Source: Sycobia sp. Sy_11
Taxonomy: Eukaryota; Arthropoda; Insecta; Hymenoptera; Epichrysomallidae
Direction: 5' to 3'
NCBI GenBank assembly: GCA_018907035.1
Contig: JACCIC010000223.1
Location: 783,173-847,172, forward strand
Length of the DNA: 64,000 nt
Shown here: positions 24,133 to 34,757 of the stretch, piece by piece
How the letters are laid out: every line of letters starts with the position of its first letter
How positions within the stretch are numbered: the stretch's first letter is position 1
Notes under the pieces: generated by a model
Told to the model about the DNA's origin: nothing
Database searches by the model: none
The model's input: only the letters and a program-made list of their open reading frames with translations
Made by a program: the position numbers and the translations under genes

Positions 24133-25631
24133 TTTAATTATATTATACGTCAAACTAATATATGAAGGTGGTCTCAGAAGTACCTGGTCTAACCTAGAGG
24201 TGGCGGTAGTTGATCAAAAATACCATTGTATTAGAAAGTACACAATCTATAAAGCATATGTCTTAAGTTTCAAGACGACATGATGTTTAGTATTTGTTTG
24301 ACATAATCAATAGTGAACGTTTTCAGTCAATTTATAAATATGGGAAAAATTGGTCATCGTTATGTGATGCAATACTTTTATTTGAAAGGCCTCAACCCAA
24401 CCAATATAGAAGCTGAACTAGACTCTACTCTGGGTGAGAATGCTCCTTTGTTTGCAATAGTAAAATATACGGTGGCAGAGTTTAAACGAGGCCGCACGAG
24501 CTGCGAATACGAACATCGCAGTAGTCAATTAAACGAGGTGATGACTCCAGAAATGTTGAAAAACATCCACAAAACGGTACAGGATGATCGTCGAGTGAAA
24601 ATGCACTAGGTAGCAGACATGGCAGACAATACAAAAAGTGCGGTACATCGCATATTACTTGAAAATTTGGAGATGACAAAGCTGTATGCAAGGTGGGAGC
24701 CACGTTTGCTCATGATGGAACAAAAACAGTGTCGTGAAGATGTCAGTTGAGTGTTTGGCAATGTTTCGCAAAAATAAAATCAAATTTTTGCGCCGGTCAA
24801 CTTCTTACAACGGTCAAGCGAAAAAAGCAAGTCAAAACAGTCGCATTTGGCTAAGAAGAAAGTATTGTTCCATCAAGACAATACACCAGCTCACACATCC
24901 ATTAAGGGGGCATCTCTAGTCTAAATCGATGAAAAAATCAATTTTACAAAAACACCAGTTTTGCGTTTAGTATACTAATAGTAACATCGTACAATAGTTT
25001 ATTTTAACTTGCGTGCTCTAAAAATGTTTCTATAGCGTGTATTCTTGGTGCCCGCGCAAGTGTGATTTGGGAGCAATTCAGACAGCTGGCGATCGGACAG
25101 GTACATACTTGGACCCGCTTCTTTCTGTATTTATATATCTCACGAGTATTTTCAACGATATTTTGAAGCACGGAAAGTATTGCTTTCTTTTAATTTAATT
25201 GTAAAAGTAGTTATTCACTTACATTAGTTGGAAAAAAAATTCATAAAATGGATAAAAAAGTAAAAAATTCGGCAATTCGAGAGCTGATCGACAAAAAAAA
25301 AGAAATTTTCGTGGCAATCGATTTACGAGTGAGCGTGATGAAAGTGTGGTTAGTGCATCTGCTAAAAAAAATTAAGAAAAATAATCTGGTATTAAAAGTG
25401 AACGTTGATCCATTGTTGCATTACGTCATAATGAATTTCTTACTCTTTCTAAGACTATAAGACATTTTAATTTGTAAAATTTCTAAAGGCGATATAACAT
25501 TTTCCAAACGTAACGAAAAAGGATTAGGTTTTCAATTAGTAGTTACGTGTAAATGAGAAACAGAAACTCATATTCCAAGCAGTCCAACAATTCATACTTC
25601 CTACGAAATAAATCGCCACTTTGCATTTGCG

Positions 25632-26177
25632 ATGCGTTTACTCGGTGTTGGCTTACTAGGTATAAATAATTTTTGTGCAATGATGAATATCAGCAAAGGA
25701 TATGCTTCAGCTACTTATTATGCAATAGTAAACCATATTTGGATAGCAGCAGAAGCAGTATCTACATTATTTATTAGACAAGCAGTTAGTGAAGAGCAAA
25801 GAGAAAATGAGGCTGCCGGTAATGTAAAAAATCGGCTCACAGTTTCTGGTGACCGCTTTTGGGCTCGAAGGGGGTTTTCTTCTCTTGTCGGGATTGCTAC
25901 ATTGATTGGAAAATTTTCTGGAAAAATTCTTGATGTCATTGTGAAAAGTAGAATATGCAAAGCTTGTGAACAATGGGCTCGAAAGGAAAATTCTATGGAT
26001 TACCAAGACTGGTATGAAACTCACGAGCCATATTGTAGTGCAAATGATGAAGGCAGTGCGGGATCGATGGAAGTTAATGGTATAAAAGAAATTTTCCAAA
26101 GATCTGTAGATTTGCATGATCGTTATTATGAATATTATATTGGTGATGGCGATTCGAAGACTTTCTCATCGTTATAA
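25632..26177 (+). pseudogene. Kolobok/Mutator-like transposase, N-terminal part
   Basis: The frame carries NNFCAMMNISKGYASATYYA, VSGDRFWARRGFSSLVGIAT (first catalytic Asp in SGD), CKACEQWARKENSMDYQDWY, EGSAGSMEV, and YIGDGDSKTF (second Asp). These follow the order of the Mutator-like transposase domain proteins widespread in insects. Conserved text just upstream of 25632 (CNCETETHIPSS region) suggests the true start was earlier. The frame stops at 26178 soon after DGDSKTF. Confidence 0.8.
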
Positions 26178-26355
26178 TATATACAACCCTATGGTGATGT
26201 TTTGAGCGAATTTATAAAAGAGCAAAAGATTCTAAAAAATAACTGACACAAATAAAAAAGGCTCAAAAAGCGTTAGAAGTTTCACAAAAAGGTGCTGATG
26301 GAAAAAAACGACAAAAAAAACAAAAAAAACTGAGAAGCCTAAAATAACGGCTACA

Positions 26356-27021
26356 TTGACTAATAAAGTCATGCTGCAGATGTCAAAATATTACGAATTA
26401 GGTGTTCGCCGAAATCCAGATTCTATTGAAGATATGAGAAATGCTATTTGGGCAACTTTTTACCATAAGATTTCTACGGATGATAAGCCTCAACATATGA
26501 ATTGTCCTGTTGGGTCAGACTCATGGTGCAAATACCGAGTACCTGAAGGTACCGGCCAGTTGAAAAATGTGCACCCTCCAGCACTAGACGAAGAAATTCA
26601 ACCTTTATTAAAAAAGATTTATGAAGATCTTACCACAAACGATCTGCTAGAAAGGTGCATCGGAGCACACACACTAAACACCAACGAAAGCTTCAACGCT
26701 TGTGTTTGGAATATAGCTCCAAAACACATGTTTTCTGGGAAGAAAATTGTTGAAATTGCTACCTATTGTGCTGTGTGCGTCTTCAATGAAGGATTTTTAC
26801 CATTATTAAAAATCATGGAAACCACGAGTATTTCGATCGGCAGCGTAGCAGTGGATTTTGCACAGAGACAGGACGAAAATAAAATTAAGCAAGGTAATCG
26901 TCGCAGCATTGAAGCTTTAAAAGAACGGCGACTCGAGCTTAGAAATGCTACGGTGCAGGAAAATGAGTTTTTTGAGGACCAAGAAGGAATTATGTATGGA
27001 GCTGCTGGTATCGCGGATTGA
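26356..27021 (+). pseudogene. Kolobok/Mutator-like transposase, C-terminal part
   Basis: Continues the family: KYYELGVRRNPDSIEDMRNA, IWATFYHKISTDDKPQHMNC, GSDSWCKYRVPEG, PIYEDL-like KIYEDLTTNDLLERCIGA, TNESFNACVWNIAPKHMFSG and a C-terminus ending GAAGIAD. Between the two parts (26178-26355) the CxxH segment expected after DGDSK is lost in a Lys-rich, frameshifted stretch, so the enzyme is inactive. The high quality of both flanking parts suggests modest age. Confidence 0.82.
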
Positions 27022-28349
27022 GCGTAAGAGGTCTACTTTTTACACAGGTTTTCAAAAAATTATTTTAAACGCGTTTTTCTCGAAATAACATTTTTTGACC
27101 TGGCTGACATGATTTAACTAAAACTATTCAAGCGATTGGGCTGAAATTTTAAGAGGTTATTCGTTACACAGATAGTTATAGCCCGTACTAGAATTATGAA
27201 TATTTGATTACATTTGAGCACTTTTTTAAACAACATAACCTCAAAAAATAAGCTGAAAATTAGAAAAGCCCACCATTTTTTTTTCTTTTACTTTCTTAGT
27301 TTTAGTACGAGCTATAGCCATTTTCTTATACTTTAATATGCTTTTTGTATTTTTCATTTCAGAGCATCTTGTGTCAAGATATGATGTCAGCCAAAAAAAA
27401 GCAAGCTTCGTTGTGGCAGCCATATCTGGGCCTTATTGGATGAAAAATGAAAAAAAAATTTTTTTGCAGACTTCAATATGTATTTTTTTAATATAAAAAA
27501 ATTGTAGTGTGATAATAAAGTTTATTGCAAGGAAAAGATCTTGAAAATTTATGCAAAAAGACTAGAGATGCCTCTTTAATGCAATCGGCAAAATTAATGA
27601 ATTAAAATTTTAATTGCTACCTCATGCACCCTATTCGCTAGATTTAGCTCCCACAGATTATTTTCTGTTTCCAGACTTGCAAAATGGCTCGCCTGTCAAA
27701 GATTTTCCAATAATGAAGAGATGATGTTGGCAGTTAATGACTATTATGAGGAGCTTGACAATTCTTATTATAAAAAGGATATCGAACTTAGCGAACATCG
27801 TTGGGAAAATTGTATAGAGCTAAAAGAAGATTATGTTGCAAAATAAATATATTTTTTTCCAAAATTTTTGTGTATTATTTGTTGGACCAGGTAGTTCTAC
27901 GACCACCCTCGTATACTAATAATGTGAGAATAGGTCTAAGAATGGGTCTAAGGACATTTCGATTAAATAAGAAAATGAGATTGAAATATGTTATTTAATA
28001 ATGTAATTATTATGCATACATGTATATCTTTGTTCTTTGATAAATAATTGAATTGTACTTCTGTCGACTGCCCATATACAAATTAATAAATATTTTTTTT
28101 TTTTATTGGTCTTACAGTCCAATCAATTTCAACCAAAAATAAAATAAAATAAAAATAAAAAATAATAAAAATAAAAAATAAAAATTAAAAATAAAAATTA
28201 AATTAAAAATTAAATTAAAATGATAATGACAGTCAGACTGTCCTTGTTTACATTCACCCCCGTAGACTAATCTGAAAATAAAATATTAGCTGAAAAAATT
28301 CTTTGTTAGTAAAGTGCAGTCTGACTGTCCCCAACACCCTTACCTAATT

Positions 28350-28404
28350 GAAGACTTGTCGAACGTTTCGAGCTCGCTACGGCTCCTCATCAGGGACTAA
28401 TCTA
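28350..28404 (-). ncRNA. Hammerhead-ribozyme-like motif, variant copy
   Basis: Same motif as at 43472-43524, on the minus strand, but the first base after the predicted cleavage site is C instead of G (GTTCGAC for GTTGGAC), which removes the closing pair of helix I. Probably weaker or inactive. Confidence 0.6.
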
Positions 28405-28631
28405 AACCTTATATTCTAATCTATATATACTCATCCCCACCACCAAATTATTCACATTTCCAAGAATCGAAATAATGTGAATTTAATGTTAGAGTCTGGT
28501 AGATTGGACAGTGTTTATCATTCCTTATTAAATTGATTGGTTTTGGACAATTTGTGTAGAGGGGGAATTTATATTTAATTTACGAAAGTTGGTGGTGGGG
28601 ATGAGTATATATAGATTAGAATATAAGGTTT

Positions 28632-28684
28632 AGATTAGTCCCTGATGAGGAGCCGTAGCGAGCTCGAAACGTTGGACAAGTCTT
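28632..28684 (+). ncRNA. Hammerhead-ribozyme-like motif
   Basis: Identical in the core to the 43-kb copy: GATTAGTCC, CTGATGA, GGAGCCGTAGCGAGCTC, GAAAC, GTT|GGACAAGTC. See the entry at 43472. Confidence 0.7.
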
Positions 28685-28959
28685 CAATTAGGTAAGGGTG
28701 TTGGGGACAGTCAGACTGCACTTTACTAACAAAGAATTTTTTCAGCTAATATTTAATTTTCAGATTAGTCTACGGGGGTGAATGTAAACAAGGACAGTCT
28801 GACTGTCATTATCATTTTAATTTAATTTTTAATTTAATTTTTATTTTTAATTTTTATTTTTTATTTTTATTATTTTTTATTTTTAGTTTATTTTATTTTT
28901 GGTTGAAATTGATTGGACTGTAAGACCAATAAAAAAATATTTATTTCTTTGATAAATAA

Positions 28960-31124
28960 ATGATTTTTAAACATGTAATATATTGTTTGATTGAATTATT
29001 TCTTATTAAGTACGTGTATTAAATTTAAAACAACTTCGACCTTGATAAAGTAAAAATAAACATCATTTATCTGCCGTATTCGCTAGGTTTGCAAAAAATA
29101 TTTGATTGTTTCATATTGCTGACGATATCTTCTTTGCTAAAAATATTTCAAAACTATCCTGGAATTCTGAGACAATTTTTGAACCATATAGAGTGTTCGC
29201 CGGCTTAAGCGCAGTCACCATATACTGATGATTTTTTTCCAATTCTGAAAGTTTCTTCCTCGATAAGAACTCACTCTCGGAAATTTCATTAAGAGCGGCG
29301 AGCTCTATTCTATATAACAAAAAAAAGAAATCAGTAAATGAAAATTACGTATATATTTCTTTTTTTTGTAAAGAATATAAACTTATATGTTACATTATAA
29401 AACAATATACATAAACTTATATAACATTTTCTTGAGTATCTTCCCCAATATTACAAAGTCGTTCAATTTCGATATCAGAATTTCTAGCCAATGTAATATT
29501 GAAGGCAAACCTGGAGGACCTTGACTCCCTTTCGAGCTCTCTAAGTTTGTTCTAAACACGCCAAGATTATATTACTACCGATCAAATAGCCTAGTTCTTC
29601 AATAATGTACTAGATATCAGTTACGTGATTGTTATTCCAACAGATTATTGGATAATTAATAAGCTTGGTGTCTCGAAAAGCTGGTTCAGATCATCCCAAT
29701 CTACTAACTTTATTGAAGAATCTTTCTTTACTATTTGATATTTAGGTATAACACCTCCTTTTCCTTTGCTTTTATCTAATACTATCACTGCTGCGTAGCA
29801 TAGGCGCAATGATGTTGAAATATTTAGTACTCTTCGCTATGCATATAGATCCATCATTGCTATGTTTTGTCAGGTGACTACTTGTTGCTTCTAGAATACT
29901 GTGATAACTGTGACGATCTGCTAAACTTATTACTATGTCATCTGGTTCTTTTTTATGAATAACACCATTACTCCATTTCTTTAGGGATAAGTTAAATATA
30001 TCACTTTTATGTACGTCCAATATTTCTCACTCCATATATGTTATCGAATTTACTGAGGCTTTGATCTAAAATATTAGTTTTAACATTGTCTTCGTATATA
30101 AACTTGAATGTCGAATTCGTCATTTAGTTATCCTATTAGACAAAATTATCATCGGACTCATAATCTTTTACGGAATATGAGCAAATATTATTATCTAACC
30201 TATAACTCAACCACTTTCGGCATCTAGTTGGCTTTTTAATGAAATTGGAAGACTGTACAATTTATAATTCGACAAGTTTTTCAAGTCGTGTAATGATTGG
30301 ATTCAATGTATTACCTAGTTTGCAATTGTCTTTCTTCTTCTCCTGTGCGTTCCGCCTTTGTAAGTGACTGCCAATTCACGATGAGCCCTATACCCCTCTC
30401 CTTTTTGCGCGTGAAAGGACAGGAGTGAACCGAGAGCGCGAGACGAGTTCAGTTCTTTTACGGATACGAGTAGGTGCGGATAACTTACTGCGCGACAAGG
30501 ATTCTCCAGCCAACATATCCTCAGCAGCAAAGCCCCCGTCATATCAGATATTCTTAAGTACGATATAACGAGAAATAAAGAATAACTCAATATAACCGGA
30601 TGTCTGAGTTAAATTCCGTCTCTTTTTCCTCTTCTGATTTTGTTCTAACAATGGCCCTTCCAGCCGCACCTAAAACGGGAATGGGACTCACACAATTTTG
30701 AGTGGATTAATTCTCACATTGAGTAGAGATCATACGAACCATCATTAAAAATTTTCTTCGTATAATTTGTCATTCAAAACTCGTTCATTTCGCTTTTTTC
30801 TTGTGCACATGTGCGAGGAAAGTTATACTTGTGTTGTTGTATTTGAACGTCATAAACGATCACAAAACAAATAAATCAGTCCGTTGCTAAATAAAGTACA
30901 AAATAATTAACTTTAATTACATAAAAGTAGATCGTAAACATGAGTCATTATCACCCAGCTTTCCTGACTCGCTCTACTTCATGTTTTATTTAATTGCAAT
31001 TTTATTCTTATATATAATCTCATTTATTATTATTTTGTTTTACTTTCCGCTTTATATTTGATTTTAAATTGTAATTTTAATTTTATTTGATCTTATTTTG
31101 GTTTATTATTTTATTTCATTACTT
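28960..31124. other. Unassigned, with scattered gene-like minus-strand stretches
   Basis: Minus-strand frames at 29111-29320 (ISESEFLSRKKLSELEKNHQ), 29440-29580 (LRELERESRSSRFAFNITLA) and 29772-30020 look protein-like, and 29111-29320 is preceded by a pyrimidine-rich TTATATAG acceptor-like site. I could not join them into a consistent reading frame and recognise no family. They may be remains of a host gene or of an unknown element. 30.35-30.58 kb is GC-richer without motif. Confidence 0.35.
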
Positions 31125-31900
31125 TACGAGGTGCGTCCGCGGCTTGTTCGTCAAGACAGGCGACTAACCAATCGAATATTGTTTGATAAATTAAATATTA
31201 AGCGGGGAACAGTAACCAAAGATTTCACCATGAAGAAGCTGTAGGCGAAAATCGTAGCGAAGAGCCTTTCAGATAAGTAAAAAGTCCATCGAATGAACAT
31301 CGCTCAACATTGTGTCGAGCAGGTTGAAAGTGATCCTATTTTTCTCGATCGAGTTATCATTGGTGATGAAAGTTGGTTCTTGCAATATGACCCCAAAACT
31401 CAACGACATAACCAACAGTGATTGTCCACTGGAGCTCAAAGGCCAAATAAGGTGGGAATGAGCAAGTCCAATGTGAAAACCATGTTCATTTGCATCTTCG
31501 ACAGCAAAAGGATAGTTCACAAAGAGTTTGTACACCTGAACAAACCGTAAATTAAGTATTCTACCGTCTTCTGGTATTCTATTGGAATTCTACCGTTGTT
31601 CTATTGGTATTCTATTAGTATTCTACCGTATTCTGGCGTCTAAAAGTATCGACCGTATTCTGGCGTCTAAAAGGTCGACATTTTGATTCCGTTGCAAATA
31701 TCCCAGAATCTGTGACAAGGGTACTCGGAGAGATCCTACAAGAAGTGTTTCAGAATTATTACGGAGACCAGAAAACTCGATAGAAGAAGTATATAGATGC
31801 GGGAGGGACTACTTTGAAAGGAATCGCAACAAGATACCTTAATTTTTAAATACACTCAATTTTTTAATTTTGACGCATTATTAATTGTCTGACCTCGTAT
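31125..31900 (+). pseudogene. Decayed mariner (different family)
   Basis: Reads RRLTNRILFDKLNIKRGTV, HRMNIAQHCVEQVESDPIFL, DRVIIGDESWFLQYDPKTQR (first Asp) and SKSNVKTMFICIFDSKRIVH (second Asp), with several stops. Ends TACGAGGT at the left and, on the minus strand, TACGAGGTCAGACAATTAAT at the right. A degenerate tandem insert (31557-31677: ATTCTACCGT and CGTATTCTGGCGTCTAAAAG units) interrupts it, then the tail resumes (QEVFQNYYGDQKTR). Confidence 0.78.
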
Positions 31901-32094
31901 ATCTTTGTGTTTAACTTATTATGGGTATTTCTTCAATCTATCATGACTACTTCTCCACGTAAATTTCTCACATGATTTACATTTTTTTATTTTCTTTGAT
32001 TTCCTAGTCACCATTGCTGTCTTGCATTCTTGTAACCTGATTCGGTGAAACACGCGATGAGACTCTAGTATACAATCTAGTTGCCTGCCTCCAT
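31901..32094. other. Unassigned spacer
   Basis: Short AT-rich spacer between the mariner and the pyrimidine tract. Confidence 0.5.
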
Positions 32095-32350
32095 GCCTCC
32101 TTTTTTATATTCTCTTTCCATCTCACTCTCTCTGTCATGCTCATATCACTTTATCACTCTTCATCTTTCTCCCTCACGCCCTTTTCTCTCTGTTTCCTTC
32201 GCTCTTTCTCTCTTTCTTTCGATCTCTCTTCCTCTCTCCCTTTCTCTCTTCATCTCCGCCTTTCTCCCCTATCTATTCTATCTTTCTCCCCTTTCTCCCC
32301 TATCTTTCTCCACTGCCTATTCTCTCTCTTTTACTCTCGTTTACTCTCAT
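32095..32350. repeat. CT-rich polypyrimidine tract
   Basis: About 250 bp in which nearly all bases on the plus strand are C or T, with TTTCTCCCCTATCT and CTCTCTTT motifs. It generates long Ser/Leu-rich ORFs that are artefacts. Confidence 0.9.
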
Positions 32351-32399
32351 TTCATTTCTATTATTGACCATTCGATTCTCGTTCCTGGCGGTGTCCTTT

Positions 32400-32740
32400 T
32401 CTCTGACTGTGTCCAGTTGCATCGCAGCATGCGCCGACTTCAGAGGGAGCCATGAACCTGCTCCACTGTGAACTTGCCAAATGATGATTCATTAGAAAAA
32501 ATAAAGATTGGATTCTGCAGGAGGATAACGATCCAAACTAGCATAGCACGCTCTGAGTGGAAGACTCAATCTGTCAGCGTTACATTGGATTGACCGTCAC
32601 AATCGCCCGATGCAAACTCTATTGAAAATTTATGGGCATGTATTCAACAGAAGTTTTGTGAAATTCCTCAGATCTGGTGACGCCATTAAATTGGTAGAAA
32701 GCATGCCTCGGACATGCTACGCAGTTATCGTCGCCGGTGG
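32400..32740 (+). pseudogene. Tc1-like transposase, C-terminal fragment
   Basis: Fragments WILQEDNDPN, SQSPDANSIENLWACIQQKF and KHASDML/SMPRTCYAVI correspond to the DNxPKHT, SPDLNPIENxW and SMPRRCxAVI regions of Tc1 transposases, in the right order. Stops and small shifts occur. It abuts the next mariner with no spacer. Confidence 0.65.
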
Positions 32741-32749
32741 AAACTGGAT

Positions 32750-33480
32750 ACATTTACTTTACTTTATAAGTGGCAGCTGCTAAAGTTAAACGTGTTTTTT
32801 GCACTCGGCGATTTTCGTTTGTCGAGCCTTTATCGGTCTTGGCGATCCAGAATGCCTCCACTGGGACGACTGAGCCTTAGTTTCGACATCATATCCGTAA
32901 ACCCCTGTTCCGTCACCTGCGATAACACGTTTTAGTGGTACTGGATTGTTACTAACTTCATTTAGCGACTCCTCAGCAACTTCTATTCGCCGCTGTTTTT
33001 ATACAAAATTCAAAAATTTTGGAACAAATTTTGCTGCCACAAGTTTCATATCCAAAACATCCGAAAAAATTCCATGGTATGAGCAAAATGATATGCTAAC
33101 ATCATCAGCGACTTCTCTGATTGTGATTCGGCGATCGTTCATAATCATTTCTTTCACTTTTTTCACGTTTTCATCGGTTGTTGATGTGCTTGGACGTCCG
33201 GGTCGTTCGAGATCTTCAACGTTTTAGTAGCCACCTTTAAAACGCTTATATCACTTGTAAATCCTTGCTTTAGTCATAGTAGATTCTCCATATGCCTTTG
33301 TTAACATTTTACAAACTTTACTACACGTTATTTCATTTTTTACGTAAAATTGAATACAAATACTTTGCTCCATTTTTTCGCAAACGAGAATCATCAAGGT
33401 GAAAAATAGGTCTAACCTTAGCGGCTGCTACTTAAAAAGTAAGCAATGCATATTGCTAAAAATTTTATCGTAATTTAGGG
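32750..33480 (-). pseudogene. mariner transposase, N-terminal part, nonsense-mutated
   Basis: From ATG at 33373 on the minus strand: MEQSICIQFYVKNEITCSKV, ESTMTKARIYK, stop, YKRFKGG, RPGRPSTSTTDENVKKVKEM, NDRRITIREVADDV, DVLDMKLVAAKFVPKFLNF, RVIAGDGTGVYGYDVETKAQ. The usual GDE/GDEsWVYGYD motif has become GDGTGVYGYD, changing the residues beside the first Asp. Everything after KARQTK is missing at the left junction with the Tc1 piece. At least three in-frame stops. Confidence 0.82.
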
Positions 33481-33879
33481 GCATACGTATCAACAGAATA
33501 AAAGACATTTTATACAGGAGGACTCTTCAAGCCCGCGAAATTTAAAAATTCTCGTTACTTTTTGATTATATCTCGTATACATATATATGAAAGTTTCATT
33601 AAATAAATTTTTTTATAAATTAAGACGACCACGTTCTTAGTTGACAGACTATAAATCACCTCGAAATGTTGAAAAATTACTGGAAGAGTTCTTAGAGCAA
33701 TCATGCTGCTCTCCTTCAGTCTGATACTTCTTGAGAAAGCCCTTATTTCTAAGACAGACGGTATGCCCAGATAGAAAGGAGTTATGTCGCTGCGCGCGAT
33801 CGGACCTATACCCAATCCCTAGCCGGTATTGGAAGGAAGAGATCGAGACATTAAAACCATCGGTTCAAGGGTGGCAAGT
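33481..33879. other. Unassigned
   Basis: No recognisable element. The right part begins a region of lower AT content that leads into the BEL/Pao-like relic. Confidence 0.4.
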
Positions 33880-34730
33880 GTGCTGCCCCCAATTTGCCAA
33901 GTACCTGGCCATTTTACAGCGCAGGCCTCGTACTCTTCGCTCGGTAGAAAAGTTTAATGCAAAACCATCAAGGACTTTCACTCGTCTGACATTTGCGTTC
34001 AGAAGCCGGAGCGTGAAAGTCTTCGCCACAAATACGCAGAACTTCGCGTCCTGCAAGAGCGACTCTATTACAATTGTCTAAGATGTGATCCTACGGCACG
34101 CACCTGTGCATGAAAATCTCGGTGCCATCTGTCAAAAGCCGCACCATACTCTTCTTCTTAACGTGAACCGTGAAAAGAAACCCGTACCAGCCAGTCAAAT
34201 GGAAATCCGGTGAAAAAGTATAAGAGAAGTATACAACCGCGAATCCTCAAACATTGCGCCGGAAGAGTCGTGTGAATCGTTACTCTTGACTCAACCTGCT
34301 CCCCATCACGTTGATCACGTTGGGAGATGCCCGACAGCCACTACGCCGAGTTGGAGCACTTCTCGATTCATGCTCAGAGTCAACTTTCGTCGGCCGAAGT
34401 TTAACCAGAGAGATAGGGTTGAGATCCGAGAAGGGTATAGTGGAAAGATTGACGAGAGCGACGGTGCTCCAAATGCATCTATACATTTTCAGTCCCCAAT
34501 TTTCAGAGCCCGTATGGCTACAGACGTACGTCATTCAGAACTTGAACATGTGGATTACAACGAGCGAGCCTGAGACGAATACCATCCGAGCATTCCAGGG
34601 CGATCCTATGAAGCATTGTGTTGAAACCGCATCCCCTTTACTATACAAAAAGAATGGAGAAGACACGATCGAGATTAGGCAACTCAGTGATCGTAAAGTG
34701 AAAGTAAAAATAATAACATATTATAAAAAT
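33880..34730 (+). pseudogene. BEL/Pao-like gag/protease relic
   Basis: In shifting frames it reads RHKYAELRVLQERLYYNCLR (beginning of a zinc-knuckle region), SRTILFFLT (usually HHTLLHFT), then RRVGALLDSCSESTFVGRSL, which matches the protease motif ALLDxGSExSF of BEL/Pao polyproteins with Gly changed to Cys, followed by LTREIGLRSEKG. The order gag knuckle, linker, protease fits BEL/Pao. Reverse transcriptase is absent. Family call is by motif, not alignment. Confidence 0.5.
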
Positions 34731-34757
34731 AACAACATATATATATATATATATATA

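Larger units (their letters stand above)
24906..27575 (+). mobile_element. Kolobok-like DNA transposon with TTAA duplication
   Basis: The 17-bp ends match at 15 positions: GGGGGCATCTCTAGTCT (24906-24922) and, on the minus strand from 27575, AGAGGCATCTCTAGTCT. TTAA flanks both sides (24902-24905 and 27576-27579). TTAA plus purine/G-rich ends and the type of transposase fit Kolobok rather than piggyBac, whose ends start CC. An unrelated 70-codon ORF lies at 25248-25460. Confidence 0.85.
24340..27846 (+). pseudogene. mariner transposase, deleted, nonsense-mutated and interrupted
   Basis: The N-terminal half (24340-24905) reads MGKIGHRYVMQYFYLKGLNP, GENAPLFAIVKYTVAEFKRG and DDRRVKMH, stop, VADMADNTKSAVHRILLENL. 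After a frame loss near 24750 a short piece ends in the HQDN(T)PAHT region. Coding resumes after the insert at 27576 with LLPHAPYSLDLAPTDYFLFP (third catalytic Asp region) and ends at TAA 27846. The segments with the first two catalytic Asp are missing, so the copy is dead. The insert lies exactly between AHTS and its continuation. Confidence 0.85.
24163..27911 (+). mobile_element. mariner element split by a Kolobok-like insertion
   Basis: Ends are inverted repeats: GGTGGTCTCAGAAGTACCTG at the left, and GGTGGTCGTAGAACTACCTG on the minus strand at the right, each next to TA (24161-24162 and 27912-27913). Removing the 2670-bp insert and one TTAA leaves about 1.08 kb, slightly short for mariner because the centre of the transposase is deleted. 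Confidence 0.88.
28048..28944. mobile_element. Inverted pair of PLE termini with 15-bp target duplication
   Basis: The minus-strand arm (28048 to about 28447) and plus-strand arm (about 28448-28944) are near-identical pseudo-LTRs of the 43-kb PLE. TTCTTTGATAAATAA flanks both sides (28033-28047 and 28945-28959), so the dimer went in as one unit. The left end carries about 35 nt beyond the pseudo-LTR that, in the complete element, lies upstream of the ORF. The plus arm also includes the last few codons of the PLE ORF (KNRNNVNLMLES). Confidence 0.9.

Noticed and set aside
24902..27579. piggyBac identity because of the TTAA duplication
   Set aside because: Ends start with G/A, not CC, and the transposase motifs (SGD, DGDSK, TNESFNA) are Kolobok/Mutator-like, not piggyBac.
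32081..32455. 124-codon Ser/Leu-rich ORF
   Set aside because: It is the translation of a CT-rich polypyrimidine tract.
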